Below, piece by piece: positions 48,923 through 56,536 of a stretch of 64,000 bases of DNA (the stretch's first letter is position 1; each line of letters starts with the position of its first letter). Made by a program: the position numbers and the translations under genes. Under the pieces are notes generated by a model. The model made no database searches. It had not been told where the DNA came from and saw only the letters and a program-made list of their open reading frames with translations. Origin of the DNA: Enterobacteriaceae bacterium 89. Its GTDB lineage: Bacteria > Pseudomonadota > Gammaproteobacteria > Enterobacterales > Enterobacteriaceae. The stretch is from contig RQJH01000002.1 of assembly GCA_014156375.1 (NCBI GenBank), forward strand, positions 216,331-280,330. Direction: 5' to 3'.

Positions 48923-49162
48923 CTAGAGCATTATATCAGAGGTGGGGATAACCCGGTAACCAGCCCGTCTCATCAGTTCAACCATCAGTGACGGGCGGGC
49001 AACAATTTCATCATCCGCCAGAGGCATGAATGAACAAACGTTCCCTTTACGGTACATCAGGGCACGGTCACACTCCGGGAAAGTTTCGAAGTACGTGACA
49101 ATAGCTCTGTCGGTGCAGCGCACAAGCGCAAATCCAGTTGTTGGTAACGGCAACTCATCCAT
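48923..49162 (-). CDS. SOS-controlled small protein, candidate antirepressor
   Basis: 79 residues, no family recognised; one predicted strand-rich half (GFALVRCTDRAIVTYFE) and one helical half ending VIPTSDIML. Start 49162 has AGGAG 5 nt before it. A perfect LexA box lies 22 bp upstream of the ATG, so the gene should be repressed until DNA damage. Because the phage repressor cannot self-cleave, this gene is a candidate for an induction factor like Tum of phage 186; that role is inference from regulation only. Confidence 0.6.
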   Translation of the reverse strand: MDELPLPTTGFALVRCTDRAIVTYFETFPECDRALMYRKGNVCSFMPLADDEIVARPSLMVELMRRAGYRVIPTSDIML

Positions 49163-49183
49163 TTCTACTCCTAAACACAAGGC

Positions 49184-49199
49184 CTGTATATACATACAG
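49184..49199 (-). promoter_or_regulatory. LexA (SOS) box
   Basis: CTGT-ATATACAT-ACAG, an exact CTGT-N8-ACAG match with an alternating AT centre, upstream of the 79-codon gene at 48923. Confidence 0.9.
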
Positions 49200-49204
49200 T
49201 ACAC

Positions 49205-49714
49205 CTGGTTCTTCTACAGATCAACGGTTTAAGAGCACTAAATGTTAAAGTCTAAAAAGGGCTAACTACTTTGTAGAATATTCACATTTCATAAGCACAA
49301 CCCAGCATTGCCTTGGAAACATCGAATAATTAGTGACTAGTTAAATTCATTTGAGATGACTCGATAACTTTCATCCAAACTGGATTGATATTAAACTTGA
49401 ATCAACTTATTGATCTAAATCAACCTTACATCAATCAATTCATTATCAATATGATAAAAAACATCCTAAATATTATTTCTTATTCGTATTCCAATGTATC
49501 TACTGCCGTTCAATCTAGTTACATGATCTAAAATCCTCCTTTGATTACATGATGTTAAATTAGTAAGTAACTATAATATTTCATAAAAAAATTTAATTAC
49601 TCGAATTTTCCGATGTCTTAGACAGTCATATTTGAATAATCTAACCCAAATTTAAATGATTTAATAATATGTAGCTTACCTACATGTTTTGCTTAACTGC
49701 GTACATAAAGGAGC
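49205..49714. other. AT-rich non-coding block upstream of the adhesin gene
   Basis: About 500 bp, strongly AT-rich, without any supported gene on either strand. It probably carries the adhesin promoter and may be an H-NS-bound region, judging by base composition. Stretches of TTTATT/AATAAT are common; no clean promoter could be singled out. Confidence 0.5.
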
Positions 49715-49743
49715 ACTGAGGTTTTTCACCTAAAAACCTCAGT
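49715..49743 (+). other. Hairpin about 105 bp before the adhesin start
   Basis: ACTGAGGTTTTT and its complement AAAAACCTCAGT with a 5-nt loop: a 12-bp perfect stem. AAGGAG lies directly before it. It could be a terminator of upstream transcription or a leader structure. Confidence 0.55.
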
Positions 49744-49847
49744 ATTTCAATGCATCTTAATTAATGGAATAAACTGCCATGCAAATCATATTGAATGTTA
49801 ATAATTAACAATATCAAGTACTTATTCGATAACTTTGGACGCATCCA

Positions 49848-52370
49848 ATGAAAGTAAAAAGGAATAATGCGCAAATAATTGCGCGCAAACCTAAGAGGTT
49901 CCTAGACTATTTTAGAACTTTGAGATTAACAGCTTGGCTAGGAGTCGGCATTCAATTCACACTCATGATTATAGGGACATTTACGCCAATACCTGTAAGC
50001 GCCTGGGCCTCAGAACAAGTTTTGGTTGGAGAGACTTATCTATCGATCGCACAAACTCGAACCTACACATTGAGTTATGGTGAAAATGTCGAATCAGTTG
50101 CTAAAAAATACAATATCACTCTTGAAGAACTTCGTCAGTTGAACCAATTTCGCTCTTTTTCTAATGGATTTGACAATCTTCGGAAAGGTGATGAAATTGA
50201 GGTACCTCTTGCCCCATTGCCAACTGTTAGCAAGCATAATGACAGTAATAATAATCAGGAAGAGCAGAAGCATCATGAACTCGCTCAAACAGTTATTCAA
50301 ACAGGACAATTTCTAAACGCCACACCAAATACTGACAATTCTTTATCAACGGCAAGGGAAATTGCAGCTGTAAAAATAAGCAATGAAGTAGAGAAATTCC
50401 TTAACCATTTTGGGACTGCCCGCATCCAATTAAATACAAATGAGGATCTATCGCTTAAAAATTCAAATTTTGACCTTTTGATCCCGCTATATGAACCTAA
50501 GGATAAAATTTTGTTTTCTCAGACCAGTATTCATCGAAGTAGCGAGCGAAACCAGGCAAATATCGGCTTTGGTTATCGCCTGTTTAATGATAACTGGATG
50601 ATTGGAAGTAATACCTTTCTTGATTACGATTTATCCCGCGACCATGCACGTATTGGAATAGGTGGGGAATATTGGAGAGATTTTATTAAACTTGGGGGGA
50701 ACGCTTATCAGCGACTGACAAATTGGAAAACTTCACCCGACGTAACTGGCTATGAAGAACGACCGGCTAACGGTTGGGATGTGCAGGCTCAAGGTTGGCT
50801 TCCTAAGATTCCACAACTGGGTGGTAAGTTAGCGATAGAGCAATATTATGGTCAGGATGTTGGCTTGTTCGGTAAAGAAAATAGGCAGAGAAATCCGTAT
50901 GCAATCACTGCAGGCCTTTCTTACACCCCTATACCATTACTGATGCTCAGCGCTGAACAAAAGCAGGGTAAGTCTGGTAGAAATGAAACCCGACTGAATA
51001 TTGAGATGAATTATCGACTAAGCATGCCGTGGCAAAGTCAAATTTCTTCAGATTCTGTTCAGACATTACGTAACCTGGCAGGAAGTCGATACGACCTGAT
51101 TGAGAGAAGCAATAACATCATTCTGGAATACCGCAAAAAAGAGTTGATTCAACTCAATGCTGCAGCTGTCATTGCTGGCAACTCTAAGGATCAGAAATCA
51201 ATGGATGTATCTGTAACTAGTCGCTATGGCATTGATCGTATTGACTGGACAGCACCAGACCTTCTTTCGGCTGGTGGAAACATTGTTAAAATTGGTGCAG
51301 AGTACTATGTGATTCTTCCTGAATGGAAAATGTCTGACCAAAATGGCAACAATTATAAGATTCAAGGTGTGGCAGTCGATAAAAAAGGAAATACTTCTAA
51401 CAGGACTGAAACGCAGGTTACAGTACTTCAACCAGAAATAAATAAGAATTACAGTACGTTCACTCCACTCGAAAGTATGCTACCTGCTGACGGTACAAGC
51501 ACTCAATTATTGGTCCTTACGTTGAGGGACTACCAGCAACAGTTAATTGACGTTGCAGTTTCTGAAATTAATGTAGTCAGCACTGCTACAGATAACTCAA
51601 CCGTTTCGGCGCTGACAAAAGCAAGTAAAGGGGTCTATGAACTTACTGTTACGGCAGGTAAGCATGCGGAGACAATTAACATAACACCTGAAATACATGG
51701 AACTTCACTAGCATCAGCTAGGGTTAACATTACAGAAATGAAACCTGTACAGCTGAAATCAAAAATTGAAACAGATAAAAAATCTTATACTGTAGGCGAT
51801 GATATTATAGTTAAGGTTTTCCTAAGTGATACTTCAAACAATGCCGTACCAGGCATGACTGATTTGCTAACGAACAGTGTCATCGATGTATCATATGCAA
51901 ACCTCAAATATGGTGAGCGCTGGAAGGATAACAATGATGGCTCCTATACCGCGGTCTATGTTGCTAATCTGGATGGTCGAGGATTGACAGCAAAAATTAA
52001 ATTCGAAGGTTTACATGAAGGTGCTGAGTCTGAACAATACACTATTGCTCACCAACCTACTCCTGCAAATTCAACTGTGAGAATAGACAAGGCTATTTAT
52101 GCAATCGGAGATGAAATGGTAATAACAGTGCTGCTAAAAAACTCGAATGACATCCCTGTAAAAGGAGTATCTCGATTCTTAGTTGGGATGGTTAATGTAG
52201 AAAATGCTATAGATGATAGTAATGCCTGGAACAATTGGACAGATAACGATGATGGCAGCTACACAGCACGTTATACTGCAACCACAGCGGGTTCGAAACT
52301 TAAAGTTACGATGCAGCTTGAAGATTGGGATGAAAAAACATCATCTGAATTTTATGAGGTTATAAACTAG
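49848..52370 (+). CDS. Intimin/invasin-family inverse autotransporter adhesin
   Basis: 840 residues. An extended signal peptide (to about residue 54, SAWA), a LysM-like periplasmic domain (about 72-120, YTLSYGENVESVAKKYN), a helical linker, the inverse-autotransporter beta barrel (about 180-430: NIGFGYRLFNDNWMIGSNTFLDYD in two halves, then GGEYWRDF), and a passenger of Ig-like domains. The last two domains (about 630-840) are repeats, each with W.DN.DGSYTA.Y. No lectin-like tip is seen. An outer-membrane adhesin resembling EaeH, SinH or FdeC. AT-rich and on the strand opposite to the neighbouring phage genes: a lysogenic-conversion gene. Confidence 0.85.
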   Translation: MKVKRNNAQIIARKPKRFLDYFRTLRLTAWLGVGIQFTLMIIGTFTPIPVSAWASEQVLVGETYLSIAQTRTYTLSYGENVESVAKKYNITLEELRQLNQFRSFSNGFDNLRKGDEIEVPLAPLPTVSKHNDSNNNQEEQKHHELAQTVIQTGQFLNATPNTDNSLSTAREIAAVKISNEVEKFLNHFGTARIQLNTNEDLSLKNSNFDLLIPLYEPKDKILFSQTSIHRSSERNQANIGFGYRLFNDNWMIGSNTFLDYDLSRDHARIGIGGEYWRDFIKLGGNAYQRLTNWKTSPDVTGYEERPANGWDVQAQGWLPKIPQLGGKLAIEQYYGQDVGLFGKENRQRNPYAITAGLSYTPIPLLMLSAEQKQGKSGRNETRLNIEMNYRLSMPWQSQISSDSVQTLRNLAGSRYDLIERSNNIILEYRKKELIQLNAAAVIAGNSKDQKSMDVSVTSRYGIDRIDWTAPDLLSAGGNIVKIGAEYYVILPEWKMSDQNGNNYKIQGVAVDKKGNTSNRTETQVTVLQPEINKNYSTFTPLESMLPADGTSTQLLVLTLRDYQQQLIDVAVSEINVVSTATDNSTVSALTKASKGVYELTVTAGKHAETINITPEIHGTSLASARVNITEMKPVQLKSKIETDKKSYTVGDDIIVKVFLSDTSNNAVPGMTDLLTNSVIDVSYANLKYGERWKDNNDGSYTAVYVANLDGRGLTAKIKFEGLHEGAESEQYTIAHQPTPANSTVRIDKAIYAIGDEMVITVLLKNSNDIPVKGVSRFLVGMVNVENAIDDSNAWNNWTDNDDGSYTARYTATTAGSKLKVTMQLEDWDEKTSSEFYEVIN

Positions 52371-52391
52371 CAGCAAAACATCTATTTTTGG

Positions 52392-52414
52392 TTCGCCGGG
52401 AAATTCCCGGCGAA
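52392..52414. terminator. Terminator after the adhesin gene
   Basis: TTCGCCGGGAA-A-TTCCCGGCGAA: 11-bp perfect stem. Confidence 0.8.
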
Positions 52415-52479
52415 TTTGATTTATGAAATGAATATATAATTTCGCTGTATCAAATGATTATAAAGTGAAATTTTCAAAA

Positions 52480-52677
52480 TCAAGTAATCTCAATTGGTTG
52501 GATACTGCTCAGAATTAGGCGGCGTGAAGTCATTGGCGCGCCGCAACGGCGGCCGGTGAATTTGTCGTATGTCTCACGCTGCGCAACGCACCAGGTCGTC
52601 GCATGCTCGCGAAGCTCTACCTGCTTCTCGCCATCTTTTGTGATGATCGTTCCGGTATGTGTCTTGGCCTTTTTCAT
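52480..52677 (-). CDS. Small phage protein of unknown function
   Basis: 65 residues, basic, with two cysteines (TTWCVAQR, GRRCGAPM), no recognised domain. It overlaps the upstream HTH gene by 4 bp, which supports translation. Last gene of the pR operon segment before the inserted adhesin. Confidence 0.55.
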   Translation of the reverse strand: MKKAKTHTGTIITKDGEKQVELREHATTWCVAQRETYDKFTGRRCGAPMTSRRLILSSIQPIEIT

Positions 52678-53009
52678 GCGATTGCCCTGTAAATTGACTT
52701 AACCCGGCGCATTACTGGCCCGGAAAAGAGATCTGAATAACGAGGTGCCTGGTTGGTTTTGCCTGCGTAACTGAAGCGCTGTAAATCAAAATCGATGGTC
52801 GCCCGCTGATCGCGGAACAGACCACAGCGACCGTGACGAACCAGACTTCCGCGCGCAGCTGCTTCACGGAAATACTTCTCGGTAGTACCTCTGTTGAGCC
52901 CAAACATTGCTGAAGCATCCTTCACGGTTATGCGGCCGTGCTGCTGTGTAAGATGAATGATCCGCTCGATGTACCAGGCTTTTTGTGTTGAGGTTTTTGG
53001 TCTGGCCAT
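52674..53009 (-). CDS. Phage HTH protein
   Basis: 111 residues. Residues 10-65 make a winged-helix-like domain: ERIIHLTQQHGRITVKDASAMFGLNRGTTEKYFREAA in three helices, then a basic wing (RHGRCGLFRD). The product resembles small regulators in the nin-region of lambdoid phages; target unknown. Start 53009 is used since GGAGGGCAT precedes it and the upstream extension overlaps the PerC-like gene. Confidence 0.6.
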   Translation of the reverse strand: MARPKTSTQKAWYIERIIHLTQQHGRITVKDASAMFGLNRGTTEKYFREAAARGSLVRHGRCGLFRDQRATIDFDLQRFSYAGKTNQAPRYSDLFSGPVMRRVKSIYRAIA

Positions 53010-53011
53010 AG

Positions 53012-53437
53012 CTATGCCCTCCTCGCTTTTCGCAGGCAGGCATCCCGCCGTTTTGATATCTGCAGCACTTCGTTCGCGTTGCCAGCCAGTTCCAGAATGG
53101 CGGTATAGGCAGTGGCAGCTCTTCGCCACAAACCACGGCTCTCCAGCTTTTTTGCGCCAATATCAGCAGCACGCAGCTTTTCTGGATCTGCGCGCTTTTG
53201 ATTCATAAACGGCAAATCTGCTTCCGGTATTTCAGCTCCCGGTGCGACGGTGTAAACGTACTGAGTACCGTTGTGCTGACGGATTATTACTCCCTGATTC
53301 GTCAATGCTCTCAGGAAGTTGCCAGCGCTACTGGATGTCATATCCAGCGCTTCACAGATGTCCTGCAGTACACAGCCAGGAATGTGCCGGACTACGATGG
53401 CAACCTGTTCTCTCTGATTCAGTTTTTCTTTGGTCAT
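53012..53437 (-). CDS. PerC-family transcriptional regulator
   Basis: 141 residues. An N-terminal winged helix (about 5-65: QREQVAIVVRHIPGC, CEALDMTSSSAGNFLRAL) is joined to a C-terminal PerC-like segment (about 90-140) with KLESRGLWRRAATAY and ISKRRDACLRKA. PerC proteins of enteropathogenic E. coli and phage homologues activate virulence genes such as ler; phage copies can couple lysogeny with host gene expression. A role in controlling the nearby adhesin is possible but unsupported. Confidence 0.72.
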   Translation of the reverse strand: MTKEKLNQREQVAIVVRHIPGCVLQDICEALDMTSSSAGNFLRALTNQGVIIRQHNGTQYVYTVAPGAEIPEADLPFMNQKRADPEKLRAADIGAKKLESRGLWRRAATAYTAILELAGNANEVLQISKRRDACLRKARRA

Positions 53438-53451
53438 TGGTCAAAACTCGA

Positions 53452-54123
53452 TTATTTGGTTAAACCTTGTGCCTTGAGGCGCTTGTACTCTTCCATCAAC
53501 AATTGAGCTGGCGTTGGTCCTGCCGGATGGTGCGGCGCCGCCAGTTGACGTCGGATCGGCGGAACGCTCAGGCCGTTGCCAACATGCTTTGTCCACTTCG
53601 TAAGTAATTTTTCTGCCAGTCGTTTTAGTTCCCCCTCTGTCATTTGCCGTTCAACACCAGTTCTGCGCATTTCGATGCAGATGTGATAGAGCACCGGCTG
53701 AGGCCATGGATATTTGTCGCTTCCCGAATACCGGTACGACTCATTCCGCCAGCTACGGTACTCAGCCATAACCTGATCGGATGTGAGTCCGAATGGATTC
53801 GCGCCGCTCTCAGATACCAGAGAAACAAATTCAGCCAGATCAGGAGGCCAGGTGTTTCCCGAGGCGCAGCGCTCCATGCACTGCTGGCAAACCAGTTGAA
53901 TCTGGGCATCAGTCATCGAACCTATCTGGGCTATCCAGAGTGCCGAAGGTTCCGCCCCGTTCTTCTGCGTCCATCGGTTCGAGAATATTTCCCCCATAAC
54001 CCGCCATAGCTGCCATGCCGTTTTCACTGCCATCAACCCCATGTCGGCGGCACCATTGCTCATAGGCTGCGTCGATCTGCTGTACAGCCCGGGATGTTGT
54101 TGGTTCTGTTCGTACTCCCGCAT
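53452..54123 (-). CDS. P: Replication protein P
   Basis: Up to 223 residues, matching lambda P-type helicase loaders in size and in features such as MTDAQIQLVCQQCMERCASG and WPPDLAEFVSLV. P brings host DnaB to the O-bound origin. The frame overlaps the O gene by 215 bp; internal starts at 54063, 54042 or 54033 (MAVKTAWQLW) would shorten the overlap, and I cannot choose among them since no ribosome site is strong. Confidence 0.82.
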   Translation of the reverse strand: MREYEQNQQHPGLYSRSTQPMSNGAADMGLMAVKTAWQLWRVMGEIFSNRWTQKNGAEPSALWIAQIGSMTDAQIQLVCQQCMERCASGNTWPPDLAEFVSLVSESGANPFGLTSDQVMAEYRSWRNESYRYSGSDKYPWPQPVLYHICIEMRRTGVERQMTEGELKRLAEKLLTKWTKHVGNGLSVPPIRRQLAAPHHPAGPTPAQLLMEEYKRLKAQGLTK

Positions 54124-54895
54124 TGTCGGTACCTCCGGTTTCAGATTGTTTTTTCGATCTCACCAGCACAATGTGCCGTGCGAATTTTTGTTCCCACTGA
54201 ATCTGGGTGAAAACCTTCCCTTCCGAATTCCAGTAAGCTGAGAACTCCGCCAGCTCTGTCGTCAGATAGTCCGGCTCAGGCAGCAATACACCCCAATGGG
54301 CCGCTCGCTGTCTGAAATCCCTGGATGGCAGCCATGCACTGGACATGGTGAATTTTCCGATCGGCTCGTCGACGCCCTCCAGATAACGCGGTGGTGTTGG
54401 TTCAGCTGAGTTTTTTATCGGACTCCCCATAAGAGAGGGGTTTGATCTTTTCCCTTCCGTATCCGTATCCCTTCCGTCAGTGATTTCTCCATTACCACTC
54501 CGTGAGTCATCACTGAATGATTCATGAGTGTTCTCACCCGCATTCTTGCCCTCACACCCGGATTTACTGGATTCTGGAGGCATCGGAAGTTTTGTTGCAG
54601 AAGGTCGATTGATTTTCTGGTGCTTACGAAAGCCTTTAATCTGGAGGTATCCAACACCACTCACTGAGTATTCAATGATTAATCCGTGAGCTATCAATTC
54701 AGCCAGTAGTGGTTCACAGTCGATAACATCTGCCGGAAATACCTGCATTTTGATTCGCTTTGGTGAGCGCTCCAGGCAGCCGACATCGTTGGCAAAATTA
54801 AACAACCCGATGAACAGCAGTCGGGCTGGAATGGAACATTCAACAACCTTTTCATCTGTCCAAAATTCAGGTTTTACCGTTCTGATGCGGGCCAT
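53909..54895 (-). CDS. O: Replication initiator O-position protein with DnaT-like domain
   Basis: 328 residues. The N-terminal 100 residues are a winged-helix domain (MARIRTVKPEFWTDEKV, FNFANDVGCLERSPKRIKM) found in phage replisome organisers. A hydrophilic linker follows, and residues about 195-245 form a DnaT-like single-stranded-DNA-binding segment (FRQRAAHWGVLLPEPDY). It likely recognises iterons within its own gene and recruits P and DnaB; I did not identify clear iterons. Confidence 0.8.
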   Translation of the reverse strand: MARIRTVKPEFWTDEKVVECSIPARLLFIGLFNFANDVGCLERSPKRIKMQVFPADVIDCEPLLAELIAHGLIIEYSVSGVGYLQIKGFRKHQKINRPSATKLPMPPESSKSGCEGKNAGENTHESFSDDSRSGNGEITDGRDTDTEGKRSNPSLMGSPIKNSAEPTPPRYLEGVDEPIGKFTMSSAWLPSRDFRQRAAHWGVLLPEPDYLTTELAEFSAYWNSEGKVFTQIQWEQKFARHIVLVRSKKQSETGGTDNAGVRTEPTTSRAVQQIDAAYEQWCRRHGVDGSENGMAAMAGYGGNILEPMDAEERGGTFGTLDSPDRFDD

Positions 54896-54948
54896 TTAAA
54901 ACCTCTTACTAACCAGCTCGCTGGTAAAGTTCATTGGTGAAAACTCGA

Positions 54949-55503
54949 TTACATGAACTGCGGCGCTACGGCGGTGATGCTCGCCAGTAGTGGTCCCGCC
55001 GCATCTGCAGGCAGCATGTTGATGAGAGCTATCGCTGCCTCGCGGATCTCCTGCTCTAATTTCTTGAGTGGCAAACCAAGAAGCTTCGCCTGATGCGCCT
55101 CGCTGCACTCTTTCATCGCGCTCGCCACCAGCTCGGCTTCTGTTTTCCCCTGCTTAAGCCCGTAGGCGCGAGCAATTTCAATCGGCATCGTGTCTGCTAT
55201 TGCCGGAGCCAGCTGCATGACGTAGCCGGTGTATCGCTCTGAGGATGTTTCATTCTTCAGATAGCGAAACAGATTCTGCTTGTTCACGGTGATCCCGCGC
55301 CCGCCCAGACCCTTCCAGCGTTCTGCCACCAGCATCGCGATGGTTTCTTGTGCCTGACCGGGTAAAGATGCCTCCCACTCTCGAACAGCTTCGAGAATAT
55401 TCCGGCGCTTGATGTTGTCGCGGCGCCGCGCCTCATACTGATTTTCAGTTTTCAGCCCATGGGTTACACGGCGGTTATGGTATTCAGCATTAACCGTTTG
55501 CAT
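54949..55503 (-). CDS. CII-position regulator, YmfL-like
   Basis: 184 residues. The N-terminal third begins TVNAEYHNRRVTHGLK and contains a basic helical region. GITVNKQNLFRYLKNE reads as a helix-turn-helix near 70-90. The C-terminal half is helical and hydrophobic. It sits between cro and O, the place of cII, and recalls e14 YmfL. Whether it activates repressor synthesis is not shown by the sequence. Overlaps the cro-like gene by 14 bp. Confidence 0.6.
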   Translation of the reverse strand: MQTVNAEYHNRRVTHGLKTENQYEARRRDNIKRRNILEAVREWEASLPGQAQETIAMLVAERWKGLGGRGITVNKQNLFRYLKNETSSERYTGYVMQLAPAIADTMPIEIARAYGLKQGKTEAELVASAMKECSEAHQAKLLGLPLKKLEQEIREAAIALINMLPADAAGPLLASITAVAPQFM

Positions 55504-55723
55504 CTGAACCTCTCACAGCCTCAACTGGAGGAAATATGCTATCGAGCGTGCAGGAGCGGCCTAACTGGTTAAACTTTTCAACAATTAAGCGGCAATCATT
55601 AAGCGTTGGTTTTCTCGAACCATTTTCATAATTTGAGATTCGAGACTGCCGCCACCCAAACAAGGTAGCTAATTGTTCCTGAGTAAGCCCAAGGGCCAGC
55701 CTTTCTTTAGCAATTTCGTTCAT
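55490..55723 (-). CDS. cro: Cro-like repressor
   Basis: 77 residues with an HTH_3 domain: TQEQLATLFGWRQSRISNYE holds the helix-turn-helix. Its recognition helix (GWRQSRISNYENGSR) is almost the same as in the divergent repressor (GWVQSRIGNYESGSR), so both should bind the same operators. First gene of the rightward early operon, on the minus strand here, driven from a promoter that overlaps the three operators. Confidence 0.85.
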   Translation of the reverse strand: MNEIAKERLALGLTQEQLATLFGWRQSRISNYENGSRKPTLNDCRLIVEKFNQLGRSCTLDSIFPPVEAVRGSDANG

Positions 55724-55752
55724 TGGGAACCTCTGTCCGTTGTGTGAAACAA

Positions 55753-55781
55753 ATAAAACACATTACGTGTTTAACTGTCAA
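55753..55781 (-). promoter_or_regulatory. Early promoter pR
   Basis: Minus strand TTGACA, 17 bp, TTTTAT, ending about 30 bp before cro. Operators 55756-55772 and 55779-55795 overlap both hexamers. Confidence 0.8.
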
Positions 55782-55819
55782 CACAAAACGTTTTTTGAGA
55801 GATAACACGCTACGTGGTA
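55756..55819. promoter_or_regulatory. Right operator region: three 17-bp operators
   Basis: Consensus AAACAC-N5-GTGTTT. Sites at 55756-55772 (perfect), 55779-55795 (arms CAACAC and GTTTTT) and 55803-55819 (arms TAACAC and GTGGTA), with starts 23 and 24 bp apart, the same geometry as lambda OR1-3. Confidence 0.8.
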
Positions 55820-55829
55820 AAAGGACGAA

Positions 55830-56210
55830 ATGAATACGAATGAACAGATTGCAGCTCGCCTTAAACAAGCAAGAGAGCAGAAAGGTTTATCCCAGAAAAC
55901 GCTTGCAGATATGTGCGGGTGGGTTCAGTCACGTATTGGTAATTATGAATCAGGAAGCCGTAGCATCGGCATTGATGATGCAATCACTCTTGCCCAAGCA
56001 TTAAAGATGCAGCCAGCTGAATTGATCTTTGGTGAAAGTGCAGTTGCAGACTGGATGACACCTAAGCACAAAACGCTCGTCACTCTCTTCGATCAGCTTC
56101 CGCCAGATGAACAGGACCGCATGATCGATTTGTTTCAGCAACGTCTCAATGAAATAGACAGCTTTGTTGAAGAATACCTGCGCGGCCGCATCAAAATCCC
56201 TCGAAGTTAG
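55830..56210 (+). CDS. CI-position repressor, DicA-like, without peptidase domain
   Basis: 126 residues. HTH_3 domain at about 5-65 (SQKTLADMCGWVQSRIGNYE). The C-terminal half (TLFDQLPPDEQDRMIDLFQQ) resembles that of DicA-type repressors and not the S24 self-cleaving domain of lambda CI. RecA-stimulated autocleavage is therefore not expected. AAAGGA precedes the ATG, and the divergent cro and the three operators fit the prophage repressor role. Confidence 0.85.
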   Translation: MNTNEQIAARLKQAREQKGLSQKTLADMCGWVQSRIGNYESGSRSIGIDDAITLAQALKMQPAELIFGESAVADWMTPKHKTLVTLFDQLPPDEQDRMIDLFQQRLNEIDSFVEEYLRGRIKIPRS

Positions 56211-56229
56211 TAATTCCAGAATCCCTCCA

Positions 56230-56249
56230 AGCCAGCCAAGATGCTGGCT
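56230..56249 (+). terminator. Terminator after the repressor gene
   Basis: AGCCAGC/GCTGGCT hairpin followed by eight Ts. Confidence 0.85.
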
Positions 56250-56304
56250 TTTTTTTCGTCTTTTTTTCATGCGCAGGAAAACTGATAAATTAATTTCACC
56301 CTTA

Positions 56305-56367
56305 AAACACATATTGTGTTGACACGCAAACACGATATGAGTTTAACTATAAACACAACGCAGGGTC
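56305..56367. promoter_or_regulatory. Left operator region: three operators
   Basis: Sites at 56305-56321 (AAACAC-N5-GTGTTG) and 56328-56344 (AAACAC-N5-GAGTTT), plus 56351-56367, where only the left AAACAC half is good. Starts are exactly 23 bp apart. Same consensus as the right operators. Confidence 0.75.
56319..56347 (+). promoter_or_regulatory. Early promoter pL
   Basis: TTGACA, 17 bp, TTTAAC (alternatively TAACTA at 19 bp) on the plus strand, covered by the left operators. It would transcribe toward the nuclease, xis and int genes. Confidence 0.65.
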
Positions 56368-56508
56368 ATCAAGGCAGGACGCCCACGAAGTAGCTGCCGG
56401 CGGCATACGAAACACCGGATGAGATGACCAATCAGAAATGCGCAGCAGGCTGTACCCGTTCCGCTAGCCAGCGATACAGGCAAAAAAGAAGCGCCCATGT
56501 GGACGCTT

Positions 56509-56520
56509 AGCTCTTTAACA
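56509..56520 (+). promoter_or_regulatory. BoxA-like antitermination element
   Basis: AGCTCTTTAACA closely resembles the rrn boxA TGCTCTTTAACA. It lies about 160 bp downstream of pL, where a nutL site would be expected; an imperfect hairpin (AGCG...CGCT) precedes it. No N-like gene was found. Confidence 0.5.
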
Positions 56521-56536
56521 ATCTGGGTATCCACAA

